Assembly: GCF_024539815.1 (NCBI RefSeq)
Contig: NZ_JAHHIU010000039.1
Location: forward strand, 1 to 64,000
Direction: 5' to 3'
Length of the DNA stretch: 64,000 bases
Origin: Streptomyces hayashii
GTDB taxonomy: Bacteria; Actinomycetota; Actinomycetes; Streptomycetales; Streptomycetaceae
This document shows positions 29,040-38,477 of this stretch, piece by piece. Position 1 is the first letter of the stretch; the number at the start of each line of letters is the position of its first letter. Both the position numbers and the translations under genes were made by a program. The notes under the pieces are model-generated. The model saw only the letters and a program-made list of their open reading frames with translations, made no database searches and was not told where the DNA came from.

Positions 29040-32000
29040 TCAGTCCGGGAAGTCGAGGCTCTCCTGCCCAGGGCCGGGGGTGCGTCGAGACTTCTGCGGC
29101 GGTTTCGGTTCCTTGGTTGCGTAGGTGGGTACGGGCAGGATGCCCTCGCCCCGTAGGTCGTCGGTGCTGATGAGAGGGCCGCTGCTCACGGCGTCCAGCA
29201 GCCGGGCCTGTCGGGGTTCGAGGGCTACGAGGAGCCCGAGCGCGTTGATGAGGTCAAAAAGGTCAACGGTCCACCGAGCAGGCCAGGTCGGGGGCAGGAT
29301 GTCGTTCAACGGGGTCTGTCGTTCCACGTCTGGCTTGCGCTTGCGGAAGCTGAACCACTTGCGGATCACCTGCACTCCGCCGATCCGGTAGTCCCAGACT
29401 TCCGGCGCCACCGGACGTATGCAGCCCTTGCCCACCGTGAGGGTTCGCGTGGACGCGTCGTAGGAGATGTCCTCAGGTAACCCGTCGTGCTCTCCGATCA
29501 CGACGACGCATTTCGGTTGTTCCTCCGGGGGAAGCCTCGGGGACGAGCCGGGTGAACTGTCGTGGTGGGAGGCGAAGCGCTGGCCGTACGTGTGGATCCA
29601 CACCGTGCGCCTGCCCACCTCCACGAGCTCCGCCCATAGAGCCGGGTCACGCGTTATAGGGATACGGGCACCACGCTCGGCGAGATTCGCGGCGAAGCGG
29701 CGGGTGTAGCCGCTGTGGCCGGCTGTTCCCGCGATGTACGCGAAGAGGTCCTCGGCGGTGACCGTCACGCCGTGCGTCTTGGTGAGCAGCTGCAGCAGGC
29801 CAGGGGTGACATTTGGCTCAGCCTGGTGGGGGTGGCGGTAAAGAGGGGCGACGCGGCCGCCTTCGGTGCCTTTGAAGTGATGAATGTCGGGCAGAAGGGC
29901 AGTGAAACTCACCGCCGGCCCCGGACGGCCTGATTCCGTGTGGAGTTCGGACAGGTAGATCTGACGCTGGTCGTTGTGGGCGAACCACAAGGCCGGCCGC
30001 GGTCGGTCAATCACTCTTCGGTCCGCGATGATGTACTGCCGGTCGAACGTCATCCGTCCGTACTTGACGATGAACGGAACCAGCTCTTTCTCTGCGGCAA
30101 GGCTGCCCGTCTCCTGCTGGCCGGGCAGTGGCGGTTCCAGCTTGTCCGGGCGGCGGTCTCCGGTGCTCTTCATCAGCTCCGCTTTGGCGTCTGCCGGGGC
30201 CTGGACGAGCCTGTGCCAGCGCCTCTCCAGAACGTCCCGGCTGGGTGAGACGGGCCAGCTGCGGTTGTTCTTGTTGCCGGAGCTCGTCCAGGGCAGCAGG
30301 GCGTCCACCGGTGGCATTGCCGACCACTGGGAGTCGGACAGGACGTGAAAAGGCGCGGTCCACTGTGTGGGGCAGAGCTGCCAGGAGGTCCCTCCGCGAT
30401 GGCCGTCGAGGCCAAGCCCTTCCAGCCAGTCGAACTTCTCCTCGCGTGCGCCCGCGGGGACGTCGAGTCGCCAGACCCGTGCCGGTGTACCCGCGTCCGG
30501 GGCACCATGGCGGACGAAGACGGCGATGCAGATCTCCCGCTTGACATCCTGGAAGACACGGGTGCGCGTGTCGGAGTAGGCGCCCTCGGGGGAGAGACCG
30601 ATGACCCAGCCCTCGTCGGCGACCTCGCGCAGGTAGTGGCGCATGCCGGCCGAGCCCTCGCTGTCCAGGAATCCGGAGTTGGTGATGAGGGCAACGATTC
30701 CGCTGGGCGCCTTCGGCGCTCCCGAGGCGGTCAACTGATCGAAGACCTTCCAGGTGGACCATGCCCAGAAGTAGACATAGAGGTTGTCGAGGGCGTATCC
30801 GACGCGGCCGTTGTCCTCTGGGTGGAAGCGGGCGAGGATCGGGCCCTGGCCGTTCGGGTTGCCCTCGGTGACCCAGCGTCCGACGCCCGACTGTCTCGCA
30901 CCCCGCAGGTAGGGCGGATTGCCGATGACCACCATGACCTTCTCGTCCGCCTTGATCTTGTTCGCCATTCGGCGGTGGCGGGCGATCGCCTCGTACATGA
31001 AGCCCAGGTGGTGCTCGACGGCGGGATCGTCGAGTGTGTCGGCCACCAGAAGCCTCGGCGGGTGGCGCGTGATGTCGGCGTCGTGGGACCGGAAGGCGTG
31101 GTGCACACGGAGTTCGGCGACAGCGTACGGCCCGGTCTGTTTCTCCAGCCCGACCAGTCGGCCCGAGAGTTCCCGGAGAAGCCCGGACTTGAGCGTCCTG
31201 CCGTACTTCAGCGACAGAGACTTGGCGACGTGGTCGATGATGTTGATGAGGAAGGTCCCGGTGCCCATGGCCGGATCGACGACGGTGACGTCCTCGCTGC
31301 CGTACCCGTCCTCCTGACCGAGCCGGTCTCGCAGCACCTCGTCGGTGAAGCCGACCATGAAGCGGAGGCGACCTCGCCGGCCGTGTAGTAAGTACCCGTC
31401 CGCCGTCGCAGTTCCGGGTCGTAGGCGCTCAGGAAGCCCTCGTACAGGTGGAGGTAGGCGTCTCCGGTCTCGTCCTTGAACATCTCGGGGTCGACGGTCG
31501 ATAAGACGTCGATCAACGGGTCGATGATGCCCCGCAGATCGTCGAGGGCGTCGTCCGTCAGCACCGCGAGCGCCTTGCCCATCAAGGAATGCCGCTTGCC
31601 CAGTCGGACTGCGACCTCGGGGAGCGTGAGGCTGCCCAGATCAATGTGCTCAAGACGAGCCAGCAGCATGGCAAACGTCAGCGTCTGACTGTACTGGTCC
31701 GCGAACTCCTCCGGGCGAGCATCGGGGAAGAGCAGGTCTTTCCAGTTGTCGGCCAGAATCGAGAACGCAGCGTCAGCCTCCCCCTGCTCCTCGCGGAGGA
31801 GGCGTTCGGTGACCTCGTCACGCAGCAGGGCGCAGATTCCCGCGATGCGCTTGACCAGTTCGTTGATGCCGGCGTGGACGATGGGCGCCGGCAAGAAGAA
31901 ATGTGTGAGGGCGCGCTCGAACCCGGTGTCGGCGACGATGAGTTGCCGGCTACCGGAATCAAGGTCTCCGACCAGGATTCCGGTCGGTCCGACCTGTATG

Positions 32001-32419
32001 CCGAAACGGTAGACCGCCCACTGGTATCCGTCGGTGTACAGCACGTTGTGGAGTGCCTTGATCTTCTCCCACTGCTTGCGGTCGTGGCTCTTCACCGACC
32101 ACTTCTCCGGATCGGCCCCCGACCCCGGCTGTTTCAGCTCGACGTGCCCTATGGTCCTGCCGCCGGAGGCGATGGCGAAGTCGGGCCGGATCCCGAGTTC
32201 CTTGATGCGACTCTGGCCGTGGACGATGAGCTTGAGGCGTTGCCGCCAGGCCATGCCGCGCAGCAGATGCTCCACCGGCGCGGTCAGGCTGTCCTCCTTA
32301 CTGCTGACCGCTCCTGCGGGACCTTGCAGCTTGGCCCTGACCTCTTCGCCGAACTGAGCGACGAGGTTCGCGACCGATCCGATCGTGCCCTTTCCCGCCC
32401 GGACGTCCCCGCTTGCCAT
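29040..32419 (-). pseudogene. Type ISP/IIG-like restriction-modification enzyme, split by a one-base frameshift
   Basis: Two abutting minus-strand frames make one protein. The upstream part (ATG 32419 to about 31370) has a PD-(D/E)xK-like nuclease region (PDFAIA, then HVELKQP) and ends in [10 protein letters not shown], the start of the methylase domain. The downstream part (about 31370 to 29040) carries adenine-methylase motif I (DPAMGTGTF), motif IV NPPY (GNPPYLRG), and the C-terminal specificity region typical of proteins called type ISP in actinomycetes. Adding one C near 31366 restores GEVALRFMVGF, joining the two. About 1,125 residues if intact. No helicase motifs seen. It is either inactivated, a sequencing error, or recoded; both halves are otherwise clean, which argues for recent mutation. 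Confidence 0.82.
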
Positions 32420-32663
32420 CGGCCCCCCCAAGGTTGCACCCACGCCGACGATCAGACCCATACAGAATGCCCATGACATCCCAAGCGGCAAACGCCAGTG
32501 GATGTAGGTGGATTGGGGACATGTCACCAAGACCCGTGTACGGAGATGGGTTGGTGTCAGCCGGGAGTGCATCCCGTAGGGCCAATGCCTTATCGGCTCG
32601 AACGCTTCTTGCTGTTAGTGCGTAGTTACGCATGATTCGCGATTATGTCGGAGGGTTCTGGAC

Positions 32664-33266
32664 ATGCCGGTGTACACGCTCCCGGATCTGCCGTACGACT
32701 ACTCGGCGCTCGTCCCGGTCATCAGCCCCGAGATCATCGAGTTGCACCACGACAAGCACCACGCGGCCTATGTCGCGGGCGCCAACGACACGCTGGAGCA
32801 GCTGGCCGATGCTCGGGACAGGGAGACCTGGAGGTCCATCAACGGCCTGGAGAAGAACCTGGCCTTTCACCTGTCGGGCCACATCCTGCACAGCATCTAC
32901 TGGCAGAACATGACCGGCCCGAAGGACGGCGGCGGTGAGCCCCTGGCCGCCGTCGGCGTCGGTGACCTCGCTGACGCGATCACCGAATCCTTCGGCTCCT
33001 TCGCCGGCTTCAAGGCCCAGCTCACCAAGGCCGCCGCGGCCACCCAGGGCTCCGGCTGGGGCGTCCTCGCCTACGAGCCGCTCAGCGGGCGTCTGATCGT
33101 CTGGCAGGTCTACGACCATCAGGGCAACGCCGGACAGGGCTCCACCCCGATCCTGGTCTTCGACGCCTGGGAGTACGCCTTCTACCTTCAGTACAAGAAC
33201 CAGAAGGTCGACTTCATCGACGCGATGTGGGCCGTCGTCAACTGGCAGGACGTGGCCAAGCGCTAG
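32664..33266 (+). CDS. Fe/Zn-type superoxide dismutase with a substituted metal ligand
   Basis: 200 residues, strongly like Streptomyces SodF proteins. Expected ligands: His28, His76 and Asp167 are present, but the fourth, normally His in the D-x-W-E-H signature, is Tyr171 (codon TAC at 33174). The stop TAG at 33264 replaces what looks like a tyrosine codon; reading through it gives about 14 further residues (AAAKERGDSLLLKP) resembling the family's usual end. Both changes are single-base. Loss of the ligand should abolish normal metal binding, so this is probably a decaying second copy. It lies in a stretch full of gene remnants. A terminator follows at 33386. Confidence 0.9.
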   Translation: MPVYTLPDLPYDYSALVPVISPEIIELHHDKHHAAYVAGANDTLEQLADARDRETWRSINGLEKNLAFHLSGHILHSIYWQNMTGPKDGGGEPLAAVGVGDLADAITESFGSFAGFKAQLTKAAAATQGSGWGVLAYEPLSGRLIVWQVYDHQGNAGQGSTPILVFDAWEYAFYLQYKNQKVDFIDAMWAVVNWQDVAKR

Positions 33267-33385
33267 GCCGCTGCCAAGGAGCGCGGCGACAGCCTGCTGC
33301 TCAAGCCGTGACGGCGTAGACACCCCGAGCGTCCAACCTCGTGATCGTCTTCTCACCCTTCACCGCGGCAGGCGGTACAACGGAG

Positions 33386-33416
33386 GGCTCCCGCAGGCCG
33401 GATGCCTGCGGGAGCC
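33386..33416 (+). terminator. Hairpin with T-run after the superoxide dismutase gene
   Basis: Twelve-base perfect stem (GGCTCCCGCAGG) with a 7-base loop, followed by TTTC, a typical intrinsic terminator. Confidence 0.8.
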
Positions 33417-33469
33417 TTTCCCGTGCACATACGAGAAGGGGCTGCCAGTCCTTGACCATCGCAGCAGGC

Positions 33470-33643
33470 CGACGCCCGGTAGCGCACCATCCGGCCTTCC
33501 CTCTCGCTCGCCACGACGCCGGCGACGTGCACCAGGCGCAGGGCCTGGGAGACGGCGGGGTCGTTCATGCCGGTCGCCACGGCGAGGTCGGAGACGGCCC
33601 GCGGGCCCGTGCGGCGCAGGGCCGGCATGAGGGACGCCCCGGC
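33470..33643 (-). pseudogene. ArsR-family regulator fragment (N-terminus missing)
   Basis: The minus-strand translation reads as a winged-helix core: SDLAVATG, then DPAVSQALRLV, then EREGRMVRYR. The start and first helices are absent; coding similarity stops where a divergent nickel-transporter fragment begins. It was probably the metal-responsive repressor of that transporter. Boundaries approximate. Confidence 0.65.
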
Positions 33644-33850
33644 CAGACGTACCCGATCGGCTTGCTGTTCGGCTTGGGCTTCGACACGGCGATCGAGGTC
33701 GCGTTGATGGTGAGGGCCGGGTGGGCGTGCTGCACGAGAAGCTCGACCTGCCCGACGCCGTGACCGACTGGATCGCCGGCCTTGACCTGGGCGACGTCGG
33801 CTGTGTGAACGTCGGCCGGCACTGCCCCGAAGTCTCCCACCGGCTGCCCC
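33644..33850 (+). pseudogene. NiCoT (HoxN/NixA-type) nickel transporter fragments
   Basis: The plus strand encodes YPIGLLFGLGFDTAIEVAL, the LFGLGFDTATE transmembrane signature of nickel/cobalt permeases, then in another frame GVLHEKLDL and WIAGLDLGDVG, matching the family's C-terminal region. The N-terminal half and the segment between are deleted, so it cannot be functional. Bounds are approximate. Confidence 0.65.
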
Positions 33851-34117
33851 GCCTCCAGCCTTGGGGACAGCACGCTCTGCTGTAATCCGGACTACCTGGA
33901 GGCCTTGCCGAAGAAGGCGGCTCTGCGGCGCCGGGACCGGGGGAGCGCGCGAGTCAGGAGGGCGCTCCGCCTCCACGGTCACGCGTGCACGCCGGAGAAC
34001 TCGTATCCGGATCCCCGGCGGTTCCCGCAGCGCCGGACGTGTCGCGCGGAGAGGGCCGAGAGCGGCCGGTTCCCCCGGCCTGTGTGAGATTTCGTAATAC
34101 GTGAGAGGGTTTGGGGC

Positions 34118-34225
34118 GTGAGTGAGACACCGTCGAACACCCTGCAATACCGCTTTGACGGGCCAGAAGAGGCTCCCGTCCTGATCCTGGGCCCCTCTCT
34201 GGGCACCACCTGGCACAGGTTGTAG
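34118..34225 (+). pseudogene. 3-oxoadipate enol-lactonase N-terminal fragment
   Basis: A 35-codon frame from GTG reads LQYRFDGPEEAPVLILGPSL followed by GTTWH, the N-terminal strand pair and oxyanion motif of PcaD/PcaL alpha/beta hydrolases. It stops at TAG where the protein should continue for more than 200 residues; no further part is seen downstream. Confidence 0.6.
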
Positions 34226-34545
34226 AGACCGTCCAGGGGCGTCTACGCCAGTCCAGCGCGGGCATGAAATAGCAGGTCAGGGCCTGCTGGTCTGGGAGGG
34301 TCCGCCCAGTTGGTGATTGCGGTGTGATAGACGAGTGATACGGCGTGGCCCCGCCTGGGGGCTTTGCGTGGAGCCGTGAGACGACGAAGCCGCACCGGAG
34401 AGCTCCGGCGCGGCTTCGTTGTGAGATCGGCTGCGCTGTCGGGCACGATGCGGTCGGCGCCTCATGCGGCCCGTGTCTCTGTGACGTTCTGGGGTGCGCC
34501 TACTGTGCGGTTGCACTCGCACATGCGTCGAAACAGCCGGTTCCG

Positions 34546-34928
34546 TCAGAGAGCGCAGCACCTCCTCGAGCACGGATCTGCCTGATCGGGGTGAGGTCGA
34601 CCTGGGTGTGGATACGCACGGCGAGGTTCACGTCGCCGCCCCAGTCCCCCGGCTGGGGAAGGCCCCAGCAGTGCGACAACGGCGACGACTGCGCCGAGGG
34701 CGCGGAGCCCTCTGCGGACCCTTTCGCGGGTGCTCAGGTCCTGCCATGCCGGTCCGGGCCAGTCGTCGTCCGGTTGCCACAAGGCACCGACGGAGTCGGC
34801 TTGGCGGACAGGGGCGCTGCCGCGCAGAAACAGCCTTTCCTGCGCGGAGGGTTCCCGCGGTGCGAGCGTCGAATGGCTTCTTCGCTGTCGTTGATGCTCT
34901 CGGGATCGGTGGGCTCGGGCGCAGTCAC
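34546..34928 (-). pseudogene. Small membrane protein remnant, frameshifted
   Basis: From GTG 34928 the frame reads TAPEPTDPESINDSEEAIRR; near 34860 similarity moves to another frame containing DDDWPGPAWQDLSTRERVRR and a single hydrophobic segment (ALGAVVAVVALLG). Together these resemble a short single-span membrane protein with an acidic N-terminus. No function known. A TTGCA-N3-TGCAA palindrome lies 143 bases upstream, matching intact neighbours. Low confidence. Confidence 0.35.
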
Positions 34929-35070
34929 GGTGCCTGCCCATCTCCCTTCTGGCCGGATCCGGGGGCCTGCCGACGGCCAGTACACCGTTCCGTGCCGCAT
35001 CAAATGTGTCAGCTTCACTCCTGGGCGCCGAAGCGGCGACCGGCCGTCGGCTCGGCCCCCCACACAATCA

Positions 35071-35083
35071 TTGCACAGTGCAA
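35071..35083. promoter_or_regulatory. Palindromic operator TTGCA-CAG-TGCAA
   Basis: Perfect copy of the repeated local palindrome. It lies upstream of the small membrane-protein remnant (minus strand). Confidence 0.7.
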
Positions 35084-35268
35084 AATAAGATCGCCAGCCT
35101 ATGTGCCGCTTCATGGGGAGCCTTTGCCCGCGCTTGAGCCGCAGCGGATCTGGCTGCGTCGTGTGCACGAGATCGGGAACGCGCCCCCCGGGCTCGGGGA
35201 AATCATCGTCGCCCCGCGGGAGGAAGGTGCCGCCGGATAGGGCTCCTTGCATGTCTCCGGCGAGGGCG

Positions 35269-35790
35269 TCACCTACGTCTGCGGCTCTGCGGCCGGTGTC
35301 CGTCGGCAGTTTCCAGGCGGACGAACGGTATGGCCCGGCCCGCGTCGCGGAACGACGTCTCGCTGCCGTCGGCGGGCAGGCCCATGAACGCGCAGAGGCG
35401 GCGGGCGGTACGGGGATGCCGGTGGGCGTAGTCGGCCATGATGTGGGCGCCGTCGTCGGGGGAGAGGAAGCGGGCGGTGACGGCGTGGTAGCGGTTGCCG
35501 ACCTGGATGACGGTCTTCGGGTGTGCGCGCAGGTTGCGGTACCAGTCCGAGCCGGGGCCGAAGCCGGAGGCGACGGTCCAGCCGGGGCGCAGGGTCTCGT
35601 GCGCCACGACTTCGAGGACGACGTGGCGGTCGAGGCCCGTCGTGCGGCCGACGTGGTGCAGGAGAAGGAACCGCTTGCCGAGAACCGGCCCGAGTCCGGC
35701 GCGGAAGAGGAGGACGGGGGCGCGCGCGACCAGGCGCCGCCAGCCGGTGGGGAGTTGAGGGCGCGTGCCATGGGTTCCTCTGTGGGGCAT
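35269..35790 (-). CDS. Deazaflavin (F420)-dependent nitroreductase-family protein (DUF385)
   Basis: 173 residues. The core pattern is HHVGRTTG, then GSDWYRNLRAHP, typical of Ddn/DUF385 split-beta-barrel proteins that bind coenzyme F420 or act as F420-dependent quinone or nitro reductases. ATG 35790 is supported by AAGG six bases upstream; the same frame stays open to 38469 by chance. It diverges from the phosphatase gene; the shared upstream region holds a degenerate TTGCA palindrome at 35882. Likely an envelope or redox-stress reductase; substrate unknown. Confidence 0.85.
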   Translation of the reverse strand: MPHRGTHGTRPQLPTGWRRLVARAPVLLFRAGLGPVLGKRFLLLHHVGRTTGLDRHVVLEVVAHETLRPGWTVASGFGPGSDWYRNLRAHPKTVIQVGNRYHAVTARFLSPDDGAHIMADYAHRHPRTARRLCAFMGLPADGSETSFRDAGRAIPFVRLETADGHRPQSRRRR

Positions 35791-35881
35791 CGTCGCCTTT
35801 CGGGAGTGTCGTCGGAGGTGCCGCTGTTCGGCCTCGATTGGGTAAAGGGCCGGTATGGGCGCCGCTTCAGCAGAACAACCA

Positions 35882-35894
35882 TTGCATAGTCTAA
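35882..35894. promoter_or_regulatory. Palindromic operator, degenerate: TTGCA-TAG-TCTAA
   Basis: Left half perfect, right half with two changes. Lies 67 bases before the phosphatase ATG and 91 before the divergent DUF385 start. Confidence 0.5.
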
Positions 35895-35961
35895 ATACGA
35901 GAGCGCGTCTACGGAGAGAGAAGCCGCTCTCGAGCACCGCGACCACTTCAGGAGGACGTCC

Positions 35962-37050
35962 ATGATCATGAGCCGGCAGGCGTCCGGATCCCGGCTCCTG
36001 TCCTGGTTGCCGGTGACCGCGATGGGCGTGGTGGCCGTGGCGGACGTGGTGGCGGGACCCGGGGTGGGGTTCCTGCCGCTGGTCTCGCTCGGGCCCGCCT
36101 TCGCCGGGCTGGTCGGAGGCTGGCGGCGTACCGCACTGATCGGCGTGCTGGCGCTGCTGCTCTGCCTGGCTCTCGGCCTGTACGACGGCCTCTTCGAAGG
36201 ACGCCGCGGGTTCACCGCCCTGATCTCGGTGGTCGGGGTCACGGGCGCGGGCGTCGCGGCCGCCGTGATGCGCTCGCGGCGCGAGGCCGAGCTGGCCAGC
36301 GTGCGGTCGATCGCCGAGGTGGCCCAGCGGGTGCTGCTGCGCCCGGTACCGCGGACGGCCGGCCCGCTGCAGGCGGCGGTTTCCTACACCTCCGCCGTCG
36401 CGGAGGCGCGCATCGGCGGGGATCTGTACGAGGTGGTCCCCTCCCCGCACGGTGTCCGGGTCATCGTGGGGGACGTCCAGGGCAAGGGCCTGGCCGCGGT
36501 GGAGACGGCCGCCGTGGTGCTCGGCGCCTTCCGGGAGGCGGCCCACGACGAGAGCGACCTCGTGAGGTTGGGGGAGCGGCTGGAGCGCAGCGTGGCCCGT
36601 GAGCTGGAGGGTGAGAAGTTCGTCACTGCCGTCCTCGCCGAGATCGGCTCGGCCGGCGGGGCTGTCTTCCTGAACTACGGTCACCCGCCTCCCATGGTCG
36701 TACGCCAGGACGGCACGGTGGGCTTCCCGCAGCCGCCCGCCTACGCGCTGCCGCTCGGTCTGGGTGTTCACGGGGCCGAGGGGCCCGAGCCCTACTGGGT
36801 GGACTTCGAGCCCGGAGCGCAACTCCTGCTGTACACCGACGGCGTCAGCGAGGCCCGGGACGAACAGGGGGCCTTCTACCCGCTCGCCGACCGGGCGTAC
36901 CTGCTCAAGGAACCCGACGCGCAGCTGGCCCTCGAAGCCCTGCGGGAGGATCTGATGCGGCATGCGGCAGGCCCTCCGCACGACGACGCGGCCATGCTCC
37001 TGCTGCGCTTTCATGGTCATGGAAAGGGAAAATCTGTTCGCGACGCGTGA
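35962..37050 (+). CDS. Membrane-anchored SpoIIE-type serine phosphatase
   Basis: 362 residues. Three or four hydrophobic segments occupy residues 10-105, then a short linker (RSRREAELASVRSIAEVAQR) and a PP2C/SpoIIE phosphatase domain with the metal-binding GGDLYEV, VGDVQGKG, LLYTDGVSEARD and HDDAAMLLLR motifs. Such proteins dephosphorylate STAS anti-anti-sigma factors in partner-switching circuits; a STAS gene lies 2.6 kb away under the same operator type. GGAGG lies about eight bases upstream of the ATG. The MarR gene follows after 34 bases, so the two form an operon. Confidence 0.93.
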   Translation: MIMSRQASGSRLLSWLPVTAMGVVAVADVVAGPGVGFLPLVSLGPAFAGLVGGWRRTALIGVLALLLCLALGLYDGLFEGRRGFTALISVVGVTGAGVAAAVMRSRREAELASVRSIAEVAQRVLLRPVPRTAGPLQAAVSYTSAVAEARIGGDLYEVVPSPHGVRVIVGDVQGKGLAAVETAAVVLGAFREAAHDESDLVRLGERLERSVARELEGEKFVTAVLAEIGSAGGAVFLNYGHPPPMVVRQDGTVGFPQPPAYALPLGLGVHGAEGPEPYWVDFEPGAQLLLYTDGVSEARDEQGAFYPLADRAYLLKEPDAQLALEALREDLMRHAAGPPHDDAAMLLLRFHGHGKGKSVRDA

Positions 37051-37084
37051 ATGAGCAGGTGCTTCGGCGCGATAGAAAGGGTGT

Positions 37085-37615
37085 ATGCCGCAGCACGAGA
37101 GCCCCGTGGGGGCCATGGACGATGTCGACGAGGTCACCCGAGCGGTGCTGACCGCGTCCCGGTTGCTGGTGGCCGTCTCCGCCCGCTCGATCGCCGCGGT
37201 CGAGGAGAGAGTGACCCTCGCGCAGTTCCGGATGCTCGTCGTGCTCTCCAGCCGCGGGGCGACCAAGCTGGTCGCCCTGGCCGAACTGCTCCAGGTGGCG
37301 CCGTCGACGGCCATGCGCATGGTGGACCGGCTCATCGCCGCCGGGCTCGCCGACCGCCAGACCAACCCCGGCAACCGCCGCGAGACCCTGCTGCAGCTCA
37401 CCGAAGAGGGGCGGCGCACCGTCGAGGAGGTCACCGCCCGGCGGCGTGGGGAGATCGCCGCGATCGTCGCACGGCTCAGGCCGACGCAGCGGCTGGCGCT
37501 CGTCGAGGCCCTCGGAGCCTTCAACGAGGCGGGAGGGGAGCCGCCCGCCCCCGACATGGACGATCCGGAGCCGCATCCGCTCGGCTGGGGGGCGGACGTC
37601 GCCCGAGAGTCGTAA
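37085..37615 (+). CDS. MarR-family transcriptional regulator
   Basis: 176 residues, winged helix with ALAELLQVAPSTAMRMVDRL as the recognition region and a basic wing (TNPGNRRETLL) followed by LTEEG. MarR proteins are dimers that bind short palindromes and are usually released by small ligands or oxidation. It is the only DNA-binding protein encoded among the genes carrying the TTGCA-N3-TGCAA palindromes, and is probably cotranscribed with the phosphatase, so it is the natural candidate for their regulator. That link is inferred. Confidence 0.93.
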   Translation: MPQHESPVGAMDDVDEVTRAVLTASRLLVAVSARSIAAVEERVTLAQFRMLVVLSSRGATKLVALAELLQVAPSTAMRMVDRLIAAGLADRQTNPGNRRETLLQLTEEGRRTVEEVTARRRGEIAAIVARLRPTQRLALVEALGAFNEAGGEPPAPDMDDPEPHPLGWGADVARES

Positions 37616-37686
37616 GCCCCCGGTCGCCTTCGCCCTGCGCTGGCCGAATGGCGGACGGGCCCGCCCTTCCCGGACTCCTCGACCTT

Positions 37687-37699
37687 TTGCATAATGCAA
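37687..37699. promoter_or_regulatory. Palindromic operator TTGCA-TAA-TGCAA
   Basis: Perfect palindrome, extended to TTTGCATAATGCAAA, 52 bases before the membrane-protein ATG. CATAAT within it could double as a -10 element. Confidence 0.75.
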
Positions 37700-37751
37700 A
37701 AAAAGTGCGAGCGCGGTTCGCCGCATCGAGTCGGGAGAGGGGGAGTGGCGC

Positions 37752-38477
37752 ATGCGCTGGTGGCGTCGCTCGTCCCGGGATGTGGAGCCCCGTCTGATGG
37801 GGCATCTGCGTGCCACCGTCTGGGGGCCTGCCGAGTTCGTCGGCCTCCCTCCATGGTGGCTGGTCGGGGAAGGCGTTCTCGCGGCGGCGCTGGCCGTCGC
37901 GGGCATCGTGGGCACGTCCGTCTTCGGGGCCTGGACGGGGCGCCCGGGGATGGCCGACGGCGCGGTCGGCCTGGTGTGTGCGCTCGCGCTCGTTGTCCAT
38001 CTGATCGTGGTGCGGGCGGGCCGGGCGCTGGTGGGCGCCGTCGCCGTGCTCGCGGCCTGCCTCGCGGCGCAGGCGCCGCAGGCCGCCGCCGGCGTCGTAC
38101 TGGCGGAGCAGGGGCGGGTGCAGTCCGTGGTGGTGACGTCGGTGCGGGATGAGGGGACGGTGCGGGGCGGCCGTGGCCGCTATCTCTGCACCGTGGCCGA
38201 CGGGCGTGGGGTGCCGCTGCAGGTGCGAGTCTGGCGTGGTTGTGGGCAGGCCACCCGCCCCGGGGACGCCCTCGCCGTCGTCTACGACCCGCGGGGACGG
38301 GTGCCTCCGCGCGGTGTCGGGGCGGGAGTAGGGGCGTTGCGTGCGTTGCTCGGCCTGAGCGGGTGGGCGGCCACTCTCGCCGCGGCGACGGTCGTCGCGG
38401 TCGTGCGCTCCTACCGGATGACCGTCCCGTCGGCCGGCCGACGGAACGGCGCCGGCACCGAACGATCATCCGGCTGA
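37752..38477 (+). CDS. Membrane protein of unknown function
   Basis: 241 residues: hydrophobic spans near 38-58, 70-88, 93-110 and 188-208, and between the last two a small polar domain (VVVTSVRDEGTVR to VYDPRGRVPPRG) that resembles DUF3592-like extracytoplasmic loops. ATG 37752 has GGGAGAGGGGGAG upstream. Its 3' end overlaps the convergent DUF4142 gene by 12 bases. Preceded by a perfect palindromic operator. Confidence 0.75.
   Translation: MRWWRRSSRDVEPRLMGHLRATVWGPAEFVGLPPWWLVGEGVLAAALAVAGIVGTSVFGAWTGRPGMADGAVGLVCALALVVHLIVVRAGRALVGAVAVLAACLAAQAPQAAAGVVLAEQGRVQSVVVTSVRDEGTVRGGRGRYLCTVADGRGVPLQVRVWRGCGQATRPGDALAVVYDPRGRVPPRGVGAGVGALRALLGLSGWAATLAAATVVAVVRSYRMTVPSAGRRNGAGTERSSG

Noticed and set aside
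34345..35240. Overlapping plus-strand frames of about 245 codons
   Set aside because: No domain or consistent codon bias; they lie opposite a remnant of a minus-strand membrane protein gene.
35269..38469. A 1,066-codon minus-strand frame across the phosphatase and MarR genes
   Set aside because: Only the last 173 codons match a family (DUF385) and have a ribosome site; the rest is shadow of plus-strand genes.
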